IMG/VR virus record: IMGVR_UViG_3300023313_000031
Span: 1 to 20,834 of that record
From: a virus
Direction: 5' to 3' (one strand)
Length of the DNA stretch: 20,834 nucleotides
Part shown: one piece after another, positions 14,730 through 20,834 of the stretch
How positions within the stretch are numbered: the stretch's first letter is position 1
Layout of the letters: each line of letters begins with the position of its first letter
Notes under the pieces: generated by a model
The model's input: only the letters and a program-made list of their open reading frames with translations
What the model was told of the DNA's origin: nothing
The model's database searches: none
Made by a program: the position numbers and the translations under genes

Positions 14730-15955
14730 TGAGTGAAATTTGGAAAAAAAGATTACTACCAGGGTCGTTTAGGGGAATTCCTTTTTTCTTGGACTCTCAC
14801 GACCTAAGCGGTGGTAGAAAAGCAATATCTCATGAGCCAGTTGATCGAGACTCTACGTTTTCAGAGGACACAGGCATTAAGTCCAAGACCTACTCTATTG
14901 AAGGGCACGTCCTTGGCGACAACTATTTTTTCATTAGAGACGCTTTAATAACAGCTATGGACAATAGGGATGTTGGCATCCTGATTCATCCATATTTAGG
15001 ATTGGTTGAGGTTAGACCTGGAAGCTATTCCTTTTCTGAGGACACGAAAGAGGGAAGGATTGCGACCTTCAATCTAAGGTTTATAGAGGCAGGCGATCCG
15101 TCATTTCCTTTAGCTGCCATAGACTCTATAACTAAAGCTATTGGAGCTGTGGTAGTTGCCGTAGCTCAAGTTCAAAACGTGTTTCAACTAGCGTTTAAAA
15201 TAGCAGAGCTACCAGGCTTCGCACTATCTGGAGCAGAATCTCTAGTAACAAAGTTTTTCTCAGACATTAAAACAGGAATTAAAAACGTAAGTTTAAAGCC
15301 TGAAGAACAAGCTACAATACTAAAAAAGATCGAAGAGGCTGAGCAAGCAACTCCAGCTTTAGTACAAAACCCTGCCTCTTTAGCTGCTGAGATAGATTCT
15401 ATAATTGCTAGTTTATCTGGAGCTGTCTCAGAGCTATCAGCTTCCACAACTATCGACACGACCTCGGGAAGAGACGAGAAAATAGCAGTGTTTGACGCTG
15501 CCATAAACTTCACTACTGGCTATGCTTCCATCCCAACAAATACACCGACAAGAATTAAAGAGCGAGACAACGCCAAAGCCTTACAGGATTTGATAGTTCA
15601 AATAGGTCTTGCAAGACTGACAGAGACTATTGTCGAAAAGGATTTCACCTCTTCTGACCAGGCTTTAGCAGCTAGGGAATCTGTCAGCAGTAAGATAGTG
15701 GAACAACTTCTAACAGCAGATGACGAGAGCTATCAGGTGTTAAACGATTTAAACTCGTCTTTAATAGAGGCTGTTCCAAATCCTAACGAAAACTTAGCTT
15801 CAATTAGCTCGTTAGTTTTAGAGGGTGAGACACCTTCGCTTGTTTTAGCCTACGACCTTTACGAAAACCAAACTTTAGAAAACGACATTATAAAAAGAAA
15901 CAAGATTAGAAACCCAGGATTTATCTCGGGAAGTGTCGAGGTGCTAAGTGGGTAG
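14729..15955 (+). CDS. Mu gpN-like baseplate protein (DNA circularisation N-terminal family)
   Basis: The 408-residue product has the family's N-terminal domain (about residues 5-125): WKKRLLPGSFRGIPFFLDSH, then EPVDRDSTFSEDTGIKSKTY, FIRDALITAMD, and HPYLGLVEVRPGSYSF, matching Mu gpN and its relatives. The family name refers to DNA circularisation, but in Mu the protein belongs to the tail/baseplate. The rest is helical and Ala/Ser-rich, with little sequence signature. The start is GTG 14729, sharing one base with the tape measure stop; AAGGAG lies 10 bases upstream. It joins the tape measure end to the baseplate in the usual Mu gene order. Confidence 0.87.
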   Translation: MSEIWKKRLLPGSFRGIPFFLDSHDLSGGRKAISHEPVDRDSTFSEDTGIKSKTYSIEGHVLGDNYFFIRDALITAMDNRDVGILIHPYLGLVEVRPGSYSFSEDTKEGRIATFNLRFIEAGDPSFPLAAIDSITKAIGAVVVAVAQVQNVFQLAFKIAELPGFALSGAESLVTKFFSDIKTGIKNVSLKPEEQATILKKIEEAEQATPALVQNPASLAAEIDSIIASLSGAVSELSASTTIDTTSGRDEKIAVFDAAINFTTGYASIPTNTPTRIKERDNAKALQDLIVQIGLARLTETIVEKDFTSSDQALAARESVSSKIVEQLLTADDESYQVLNDLNSSLIEAVPNPNENLASISSLVLEGETPSLVLAYDLYENQTLENDIIKRNKIRNPGFISGSVEVLSG

Positions 15956-17147
15956 TTTTTTTTCTGGCCTATCTAAAATAGAAGATCCAATAATAGTTAA
16001 GGTCAATGGCAAGATCTATGACTCATGGTCTGAGGTTGAGATAGTTAGATCTATCGAGAACGTTTCTTCAGGCTTTAAAATATCTATGGCTGACAAGTGG
16101 CGTGAGTCAGAAGAAACATGGCCTCTTCAACCAGGCAAGCAGTTGCGTGTTAGTGTTGGAGACATACCTGTCATTAACGGCTATATAGATAGGCTTGATG
16201 TTTCAATTTCTGGTGGCGATAGAAAATTAGAAGTTACTGGAAGAGATAAAACCGCTGATATTGTAGATGCCTCAGCTATTGGAACTGCTACGCTAAAAGA
16301 CGTGTCGATAAAAGACATAGCCGAGCATTTTGCCACAGAATTATTTGGAGTGAAAGTCACGGTCAACACTGACATTGGTGACAACTTCAAAATTTGGACA
16401 ATAAAACAAGGCGAGACTGTTTTTGAAACGCTCCAACGAGCTGCTAGGCTCAGGGGTGTTTTGCTTCAATCTGACACAGACGGAAACTTAGTCATCACTA
16501 ACCGCTCAGACGGCACAGAGGCTCAACCTCCTTCGACAAAAAACCTCCTAGATAGCTTTGATTTCGTAGCTCATCTAGCAGCTAAAGCAGGTACGTCCTC
16601 TTCAGAGGTGTCATTGATTCAAGGAAAAAACGTTTTAGCAGCTTCAGCAAGCTTCGATCAGACCGAGCGTTTTTCTGATTATTTAATTAAAGGGCAGGCT
16701 CCAGGCAAAGACAATTTCAACGGCCTTAAAGTTACTCAAGTCAAAGCTACTGCCAAAGATATTGGGATGAATCGCTTCAGACCTTTGACCGTGATAGCTG
16801 AAGGAAATATCGATACCAACGCAGCTAAACGGCGAGCTAATTGGGAAGCTTCGACAAGAGCAGCCAAGTCTACTGACGTTCAAATAACAGTACAAGGGTG
16901 GCTCCAAACTCCAGGTGGCAAGCTTTGGGAGCCCAATAATCTAGTGACTGTTGACGTGCCGTTTATCGGCGTTAAAAGCATCATGTTGATTGCTGAAGTC
17001 ACCTACAAAAAAGGCTCTGACGGCACGTTCACAGATATTAGTTTAACAAGGGCAGACGCCTTCAAGCCAGATTTAGACGTCATCAAAAAGAACAAATCAA
17101 CTGATGACGGATTAGGTTGGTTAAGGAAGGCGGTTGACCGTGGATAG
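15948..17147 (+). CDS. Baseplate hub protein, Mu gp44 (gpP)-like
   Basis: The 399-residue product matches the Mu gpP/gp44 hub, equivalent to P2 gpD and T4 gp27. Signature stretches are VNGKIYDSWSEVEIVRSIE near the start, LQPGKQLRVSVGDIPVINGY (about 56-75), LEVTGRDKTADIVDAS, WTIKQGETVFETLQRAARLR and RANWEASTRAAKSTDVQI. It should form the trimeric hub at the end of the tube on which the spike sits. The start is GTG 15948, overlapping the gpN-like gene by 8 bases, with GAGG close upstream. The end overlaps the spike gene by 14 bases. Confidence 0.9.
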   Translation: MGSFFSGLSKIEDPIIVKVNGKIYDSWSEVEIVRSIENVSSGFKISMADKWRESEETWPLQPGKQLRVSVGDIPVINGYIDRLDVSISGGDRKLEVTGRDKTADIVDASAIGTATLKDVSIKDIAEHFATELFGVKVTVNTDIGDNFKIWTIKQGETVFETLQRAARLRGVLLQSDTDGNLVITNRSDGTEAQPPSTKNLLDSFDFVAHLAAKAGTSSSEVSLIQGKNVLAASASFDQTERFSDYLIKGQAPGKDNFNGLKVTQVKATAKDIGMNRFRPLTVIAEGNIDTNAAKRRANWEASTRAAKSTDVQITVQGWLQTPGGKLWEPNNLVTVDVPFIGVKSIMLIAEVTYKKGSDGTFTDISLTRADAFKPDLDVIKKNKSTDDGLGWLRKAVDRG

Positions 17148-17733
17148 AGAGCTTCATTCATTTCTAAATAAATTTATAGCTCCATTAAAAAGGCGTGTAA
17201 TGCTCATGGTTGGCAGGTGTGTTTTATCAGCTGTGAACGATTCAAACGGCATGCAAGAAGTGAAAATAGATTTATTAGCTGACGAGACTTTAGACGAGGT
17301 AGAGCGCTTCCAAAACTATGGCTTTACTTCAAACCCTCTAAGCGGTGCCGAAGGCGTGACAGTGTTTGTTTCTGGAGACCGTAGCCATGGAATAGTCATA
17401 GCTATGGATGACAGACGCTACAGACTCAAAGGCTTGGAAGATGGTGAGGTCGCTCTTTACACAGACGAGGGCGATAAAATCCATTTTAAAAGAGGGAATA
17501 AAATAGACATAGAAACCAAAGAACTTACAATAAACGCTCAAACAAAAACTATTGTCAACGCTCCTGCTGTTGAATTGAGCAGCGGAGTTTTAGAGAAGAT
17601 TTTAAACGGTGAGTCTTTTCAAACCGTGTTTAATAATCATGTCCATGTAGGAAATTTAGGAGTGCCAACCGCACCTCCTTTGGTTCCAAGCACACCGGCA
17701 GATTTATCAACTAAAGTAAAGGCGGCTAAATAA
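17134..17733 (+). CDS. Baseplate spike protein, Mu gp45-like
   Basis: The 199-residue product matches the Mu gp45/gpV-type central spike. Residues about 18-100 form the OB-fold start (RVMLMVGRCVLSAVNDSNGMQ, then VERFQNYGFTSNPLSGAEGV), followed by a strand repeat region ending in IDIETKELTINAQTKTIVN, which would be a trimeric beta-helix. Near the tip are His169 and His171 (NHVHVG), candidates for a metal-binding HxH as in other spike tips. The start is TTG 17134, with AAGGA 6 bases before it; GTG 17140, in frame, is a reasonable alternative. It pierces the outer membrane. It overlaps the hub gene and, by one base, the next gene. Confidence 0.9.
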   Translation: MTVDRELHSFLNKFIAPLKRRVMLMVGRCVLSAVNDSNGMQEVKIDLLADETLDEVERFQNYGFTSNPLSGAEGVTVFVSGDRSHGIVIAMDDRRYRLKGLEDGEVALYTDEGDKIHFKRGNKIDIETKELTINAQTKTIVNAPAVELSSGVLEKILNGESFQTVFNNHVHVGNLGVPTAPPLVPSTPADLSTKVKAAK

Positions 17734-17951
17734 TGGCTTTGAGTGTCACAACAATAAAAGCGACGATAGAAGCGGAGCTACTTGCGACTTATGGAGCGCC
17801 TGAAATAGCCTCTGAGCAAGACAAATTCATTACAGCTATGGCTGAGGTAATGTTTAAAGTCTTAACTCAGCAAGCAGTGGTCGTGATGGCTGGAGCTGGT
17901 GTCGATACTGGCGGTGACTCTCTTATAACAAACCAAGGGAGTTTGACTTGA
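17733..17951 (+). CDS. Small protein between gp45- and gp46-like genes, unknown
   Basis: The 72-residue product begins MALSVTTIKATIEAELLATY and contains FITAMAEVMFKVLTQQAVVVMAG, ending with a glycine-rich stretch (AGVDTGGDSLI). It is mostly helical with an amphipathic, aliphatic middle; it is not clearly a membrane protein. The ATG shares one base with the stop of the spike gene, and its stop overlaps the gp46-like start by four bases, so it is within the tail operon and translated with it. Mu itself has no gene here to my knowledge. A baseplate accessory or assembly role is likely from position only. Confidence 0.7.
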   Translation: MALSVTTIKATIEAELLATYGAPEIASEQDKFITAMAEVMFKVLTQQAVVVMAGAGVDTGGDSLITNQGSLT

Positions 17952-18400
17952 GTGACATTGGATTATTTTTAGTAGATAATTGCATCAATCTTAAATTAGA
18001 AAATGGCGACATTGCTTTAGATGAAGGCATTGAAACTTCAATTTTAATATCTGTTTTTTCAGATGCTAGAGTTTCAACCGACGAGCTACCAGCAGGCGAG
18101 ACAAATAGAAAAGGCTGGTGGGGTGATATGTTTCCTGAGATTGAAAACGATAAAATAGGCTCTAAGCTTTGGCTAACCGAGAGAGGCAAGAAAACTTTAA
18201 GCGTTTTATCTAGCGTAGAAACAAGCGTTAAACGGTCTCTTAAATGGCTGATAGATGACGGCGTAGCTAGTAGCGTTGACGTAGTAGCTGATTTCGATTC
18301 TAACGATGGCATCACTTTATCAATAGATATTACCAAGCCATCAGACGAGAAAAATCTATTTAAAATATTTTGGAACAAGCAAGAAATCAAAAGGGCTTAA
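17948..18400 (+). CDS. Baseplate wedge protein, Mu gp46-like
   Basis: This 150-residue protein matches the Mu gp46 family (P2 gpW / T4 gp25-related). The signature is NRKGWWGDMFPE (from about residue 53), then GSKLWLTERGKKT, followed by a helical stretch with SVKRSLKWLIDDGVASSVDV and a beta hairpin. It links the hub to the surrounding wedges. The start is TTG 17948, overlapping the TGA of the previous gene (TTGA), with AAGGG about 9 bases upstream. It is followed by the gp47-like gene after three bases. Confidence 0.9.
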   Translation: MSDIGLFLVDNCINLKLENGDIALDEGIETSILISVFSDARVSTDELPAGETNRKGWWGDMFPEIENDKIGSKLWLTERGKKTLSVLSSVETSVKRSLKWLIDDGVASSVDVVADFDSNDGITLSIDITKPSDEKNLFKIFWNKQEIKRA

Positions 18401-18403
18401 CTT

Positions 18404-19495
18404 ATGTCATTTACCAGACCAGACTTGCAGACAATAATCGACAGAGTAAAAGGCGATTTAAAAAGCGAACTGTCGTTAACAGCTATTTTAAGACGTTCAG
18501 TTTTATCGGCTATTGCTAGAGCTGTCGCAGGCGTAGCTCACATGCTTCATGGTCACATGGTTTTTATCTCTAAGCAGATATTTCCAGACCAAGCAGAGCA
18601 AGAATTTTTGGAGCGTTGGGCTGGTATTTTTGGAGTAGATAGAAAAACAGCTACCTTCACTCAACTAGCTGTAGATTTTGTTTTCACTGGAGCTGCTACA
18701 ATACCAGTTGGCTCTAGCTTTGTTAGATCAGATGGAGAGACTTACACACTTGATGCTGAAGTATCAGCTATTGGAGCAGGAACTTTGTCCGGACAAATCA
18801 CAGCTGACAATTCTGGTATTGTTCCCAACACTAATAACGCTGAGATTTTGAGTTTTGTCTCTGTCATTAGCTCTGTCGATTCAGATGCTACCGTGACGGC
18901 AACGGTCACAGAGGGTGAAGATTCTGAAACTGATGACTCTCTAAGAAGCAGAGTTATAGCAAGAATACAGCAGCCTCCTTCCGGTGGTACTGCTTCAGAT
19001 TACGTCAACACAGCTTTGTCGGTTGCTGGTGTGACTAGAGCTTGGGTTTCTCCAGGGCTTTTAGGAGAGGGAACGGTGGTCATTTATTTTGTAGGTGATA
19101 ATGACGTTCCAATAATACCGGACGCTCCTGAAGTTGCGGCAGTTCAAGTAGCAATAGATGCTTTCAAACCAGTGACGGCAGAGGCCACAGTGGTAGCTCC
19201 TGTGCCTAGGTTATTAAACGTGAGTGTTTCTATTACTCCAAACACGCAGGCTGTTAGGGACGCCATTACCTCAGAGATAGAGGACTTGATTTTAAGAGAT
19301 TCGCACGTGTCGGGATCGTTCAAGGAAGTTGGATCAACTAACTCAGGAAATATTTTAATATCTAAAATTAACGAAGCTATTTCTATAGCGGCTGGTGAGG
19401 ATGATCATGTTTTACTGTCTCCAACGACAGATATAAACCCAACAACTGGCGAGATAGTAACTCTCGGAACAATTACCTTTTCGACATTGGTCTAA
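18404..19495 (+). CDS. Baseplate J-like wedge protein, Mu gp47-like
   Basis: The 363-residue product matches the baseplate J family (Mu gp47, P2 gpJ, T4 gp6), which forms the wedge ring of the baseplate. The N-terminus has RPDLQTIIDRVKGDLKSEL, then DQAEQEFLERWAGIFGVDRK (about 65-84), FTGAATIPVGSSFVRSDG, and in the middle DDSLRSRVIARIQQPPSGG (about 181-199), SDYVNTALSVAGVTRAWV and GTVVIYFVGDND, all conserved in this family. The C-terminal half is alpha/beta, ending ISIAAGEDDHVLLSP. It lies between gp46- and gp48-like genes with only 3-base gaps on each side, as in Mu. Confidence 0.93.
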   Translation: MSFTRPDLQTIIDRVKGDLKSELSLTAILRRSVLSAIARAVAGVAHMLHGHMVFISKQIFPDQAEQEFLERWAGIFGVDRKTATFTQLAVDFVFTGAATIPVGSSFVRSDGETYTLDAEVSAIGAGTLSGQITADNSGIVPNTNNAEILSFVSVISSVDSDATVTATVTEGEDSETDDSLRSRVIARIQQPPSGGTASDYVNTALSVAGVTRAWVSPGLLGEGTVVIYFVGDNDVPIIPDAPEVAAVQVAIDAFKPVTAEATVVAPVPRLLNVSVSITPNTQAVRDAITSEIEDLILRDSHVSGSFKEVGSTNSGNILISKINEAISIAAGEDDHVLLSPTTDINPTTGEIVTLGTITFSTLV

Positions 19496-19498
19496 AAT

Positions 19499-20140
19499 AT
19501 GGCATCTAACTTAAAAAAATATCAAAGCCTGTTTAAGAAGCTCCTTCCCATGGGCAGGTCTTGGGAAAACGTCAAAGAGCATGACTTGTTTAAAGGAATG
19601 GCTGTTGAGTTTTGTCGTGTTGAAGATAGAGGCATTGATTTATTAAACGAGTTTGGACCTCTCACATCGACTGAGCTGCTTGGAGACTGGGAAAAGCTTT
19701 TAGGTCTGCCAGATGAATGCACTCCTGAAAATCAAACTGTTGGTGAGAGAAGAATTCAAGTCAATCAAAAGCTAGGAACTTTAGGCGGAATAAACGCAAA
19801 GTTTTTTGTCGATCTTGCTGCTACTCTTGGTTTTACAATAACAATAGAAAACCCTGTTCCTTTTAGAGTTGGGAAACAAAGGGTAGGGGGTGCCTTATAT
19901 AACAATAGCATTAGGGATACTTTTCAAGTTGGTAAAAATACCGTAGGTCAGCAGCTTAATGTTTTCGGTTGGCAGTTTTACTTTATTGCTAGGGTGCCTG
20001 CTTCAGAGCTAAGAAAATTTGAAGTGGGAAGAGACACGGTAGGCTCAAGACTTGTCGAGACAGGCAACGAGCTGCTTGAATGCACGATTAGAAAACTTAA
20101 ACCTGCGAACTCAGGTGTGGTGTTTTTGTTTAGTGTCTAA
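19499..20140 (+). CDS. Baseplate protein, Mu gp48-like (DUF2313)
   Basis: The 213-residue product matches the gp48/YmfQ family. It starts KYQSLFKKLLPMGRSWEN, followed by VEFCRVEDRGIDLLNEFGP and LLGDWEKLLGLPDECTPENQTV, conserved marks of the family. The second half has three copies of an F-x-VG-x-x-x-VG-like motif (FRVGKQRVG, FQVGKNTVG, FEVGRDTVG), then LLECTIRKLKPANSGVVF. The homologous motif in other members reads like FRAGRSRCGD, so the repeat is a family feature. It closes the baseplate wedges and gives the platform on which tail fibres attach. Fibre genes follow. Confidence 0.9.
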   Translation: MASNLKKYQSLFKKLLPMGRSWENVKEHDLFKGMAVEFCRVEDRGIDLLNEFGPLTSTELLGDWEKLLGLPDECTPENQTVGERRIQVNQKLGTLGGINAKFFVDLAATLGFTITIENPVPFRVGKQRVGGALYNNSIRDTFQVGKNTVGQQLNVFGWQFYFIARVPASELRKFEVGRDTVGSRLVETGNELLECTIRKLKPANSGVVFLFSV

Positions 20141-20178
20141 AAAATTAAAATGAATTTTCAATATAAGGAGTAAGGAGC

Positions 20179-20736
20179 ATGAAAAGAACTGATGCAAGTG
20201 GGCATTCTTCAAACCAATACACCGAAGGAAATCCTTCTTTAGGAATTCCAGCAACAGTGCTTGGAGCTGAGGAAATGAATCAGATCCAGGAAGAATTAGC
20301 TAAATTAGTTGAGTCAGCAGGGTTAGTCGTAGATCAGACGGGAGCTAGTGAAACTCAGGTGACTGAAGCTATTAAAATAATCGTTGAAGATGGCGGCACT
20401 AACAACGGGCAGCTTTCTATCTTAGATGGCCAATCTGCTAGTGATGTCACTCCTTTAGCTGCTTTAGACAAGACTAAAACAAAGTCTGCTAAAATGATCA
20501 TAGATATTTTCAGGCGAGACGACAGCCAATCTAAAAACGAGCTATTTGAATTAGCTGCTATTTACGATCCAGAGGGTGACGCTTGGAGTTTGTCATTTAC
20601 GTCTATGGGCGATGACGCTGGAGTGAGTTTTTCTATCACTGCTTTAGGACAGCTTCAATATGCCTCAACTACTTTTGGCGGATTGAATTATTCTGGTACT
20701 TTAAGAGTTTCACACGTTAAAAAACTAGCAATTTAA
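20179..20736 (+). CDS. Short tail fibre-like protein
   Basis: The 185-residue product has the usual start of a tail fibre: GIPATVLGAEEMNQIQEELAKL (residues about 23-44) with the following SAGLVVDQTGASETQVTEAI, the region that often joins fibres to the baseplate. The C-terminal part (about 108-185) is a compact beta domain ending SITALGQLQYASTTFGGLNYS, like C-terminal domains of virion structural proteins. It is unusually short for a fibre and has no coiled-coil stalk or collagen-like repeat. A strong purine ribosome binding site (TAAGGAGTAAGGAGC) precedes the ATG. It could be a connector or minor fibre, with the receptor-binding protein further downstream. Confidence 0.72.
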   Translation: MKRTDASGHSSNQYTEGNPSLGIPATVLGAEEMNQIQEELAKLVESAGLVVDQTGASETQVTEAIKIIVEDGGTNNGQLSILDGQSASDVTPLAALDKTKTKSAKMIIDIFRRDDSQSKNELFELAAIYDPEGDAWSLSFTSMGDDAGVSFSITALGQLQYASTTFGGLNYSGTLRVSHVKKLAI

Positions 20737-20747
20737 GGAGCTATAAA

Positions 20748-20834
20748 ATGAAAAAGAATTATTATTTATTCGGTCTTTTGACATTTGTTTTGTTGGGCGC
20801 TTACAAGGTAAGTGACAACGTGTTTAAGTTTGGA
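20748..20834 (+). CDS. Start of a gene with signal-peptide-like N-terminus (partial)
   Basis: Only the first 29 codons lie in the window. The product starts MKKNYYLFGLLTFVLLGAYK, a short basic tip followed by a hydrophobic core, like a signal peptide or membrane anchor, then KVSDNVFKFG. AAGGAG lies 7 bases before the ATG. The stop of the fibre-like gene is 11 bases before its start, so it belongs to the same transcript. Candidates are an exported tail-associated protein, a lysis protein or a membrane-anchored surface protein; none can be chosen from so little sequence. Confidence 0.6.
   Translation, partial: MKKNYYLFGLLTFVLLGAYKVSDNVFKFG

Noticed and set aside
14721-14730. GGTAGCTAGT here is identical to bases 1-10 of the window
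   Set aside because: The copy at 14721 is the coding end of the tape measure gene (Gly-Ser-stop); ten bases shared by chance is not a supported repeat or attachment site.
19861-20046. Three F-x-VG repeats in the gp48-like protein as a new repeat element
   Set aside because: The homologous motif (FRAGRSRCGD-like) is normal in this family, so it is not novel.

Overview
This window is one continuous stretch of packaging and structural genes from a tailed double-stranded DNA virus (phage or prophage) with a contractile tail. The DNA is AT-rich (about 40% G+C by eye), arginine is often AGA/AGG, and several genes start with TTG or GTG. The Mu-type tail genes point to a Gram-negative (proteobacterial-type) host, but nothing here fixes the genus. 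There are no integrase, repressor, tRNA, rRNA, CRISPR or lysis genes, so lysogeny cannot be judged. No gene-free stretch is longer than about 110 bases.

Layout. (1) 1-90: a terminator-like hairpin, then an operator-like inverted repeat. (2) 91-2324: an overlapping gene string made of a ParB-like protein, a D12-class adenine methyltransferase with an expanded 9-bp repeat, a Nu1-like small terminase subunit and a small zinc-ribbon protein. (3) 2337-2516: a 59-codon gene on the minus strand, the only convincing gene in that orientation. (4) 2573-7081: lambda-type packaging and head-entry genes, namely a GpA-family large terminase interrupted at its ATPase P-loop by an intein, a gpW-like joining protein and a lambda-type portal. 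(5) 7082-9802: a prohead protease/capsid fusion with a well-placed internal start, a DUF2190 capsid accessory protein and an FII-like head-tail joiner. (6) 9799-20140: a nearly complete Mu-type contractile tail in Mu order: terminator, DUF2635 (gp38), sheath (gpL), tube (gpM), assembly chaperone (gp41-like, with a -1 frameshift extension), tape measure, gpN, gp44, gp45 spike, an extra small gene, gp46, gp47 and gp48. (7) 20179-20834: a short fibre-like protein, then the start of a gene with a signal-peptide-like N-terminus.

How the genes work together: the Nu1-like and GpA-like subunits would cut concatemeric DNA and pump it through the portal into a prohead built by the protease/scaffold/capsid polyprotein. 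gpW-like and FII-like proteins close the head. The tail is built from a Mu-like baseplate (gp44-gp48) around the tape measure and its chaperones, then tube, sheath and terminator. The ParB-like/methyltransferase pair probably modifies or protects phage DNA.

The most notable observations are: a class 3 (W-C-T) intein with a shortened LAGLIDADG endonuclease region; a P2-like T TTT TTG frameshift site with a well-placed hairpin; an internal capsid start inside the protease-capsid fusion; a Leu-x-x repeat in the methyltransferase; and a small antisense-oriented gene between the two terminase genes.
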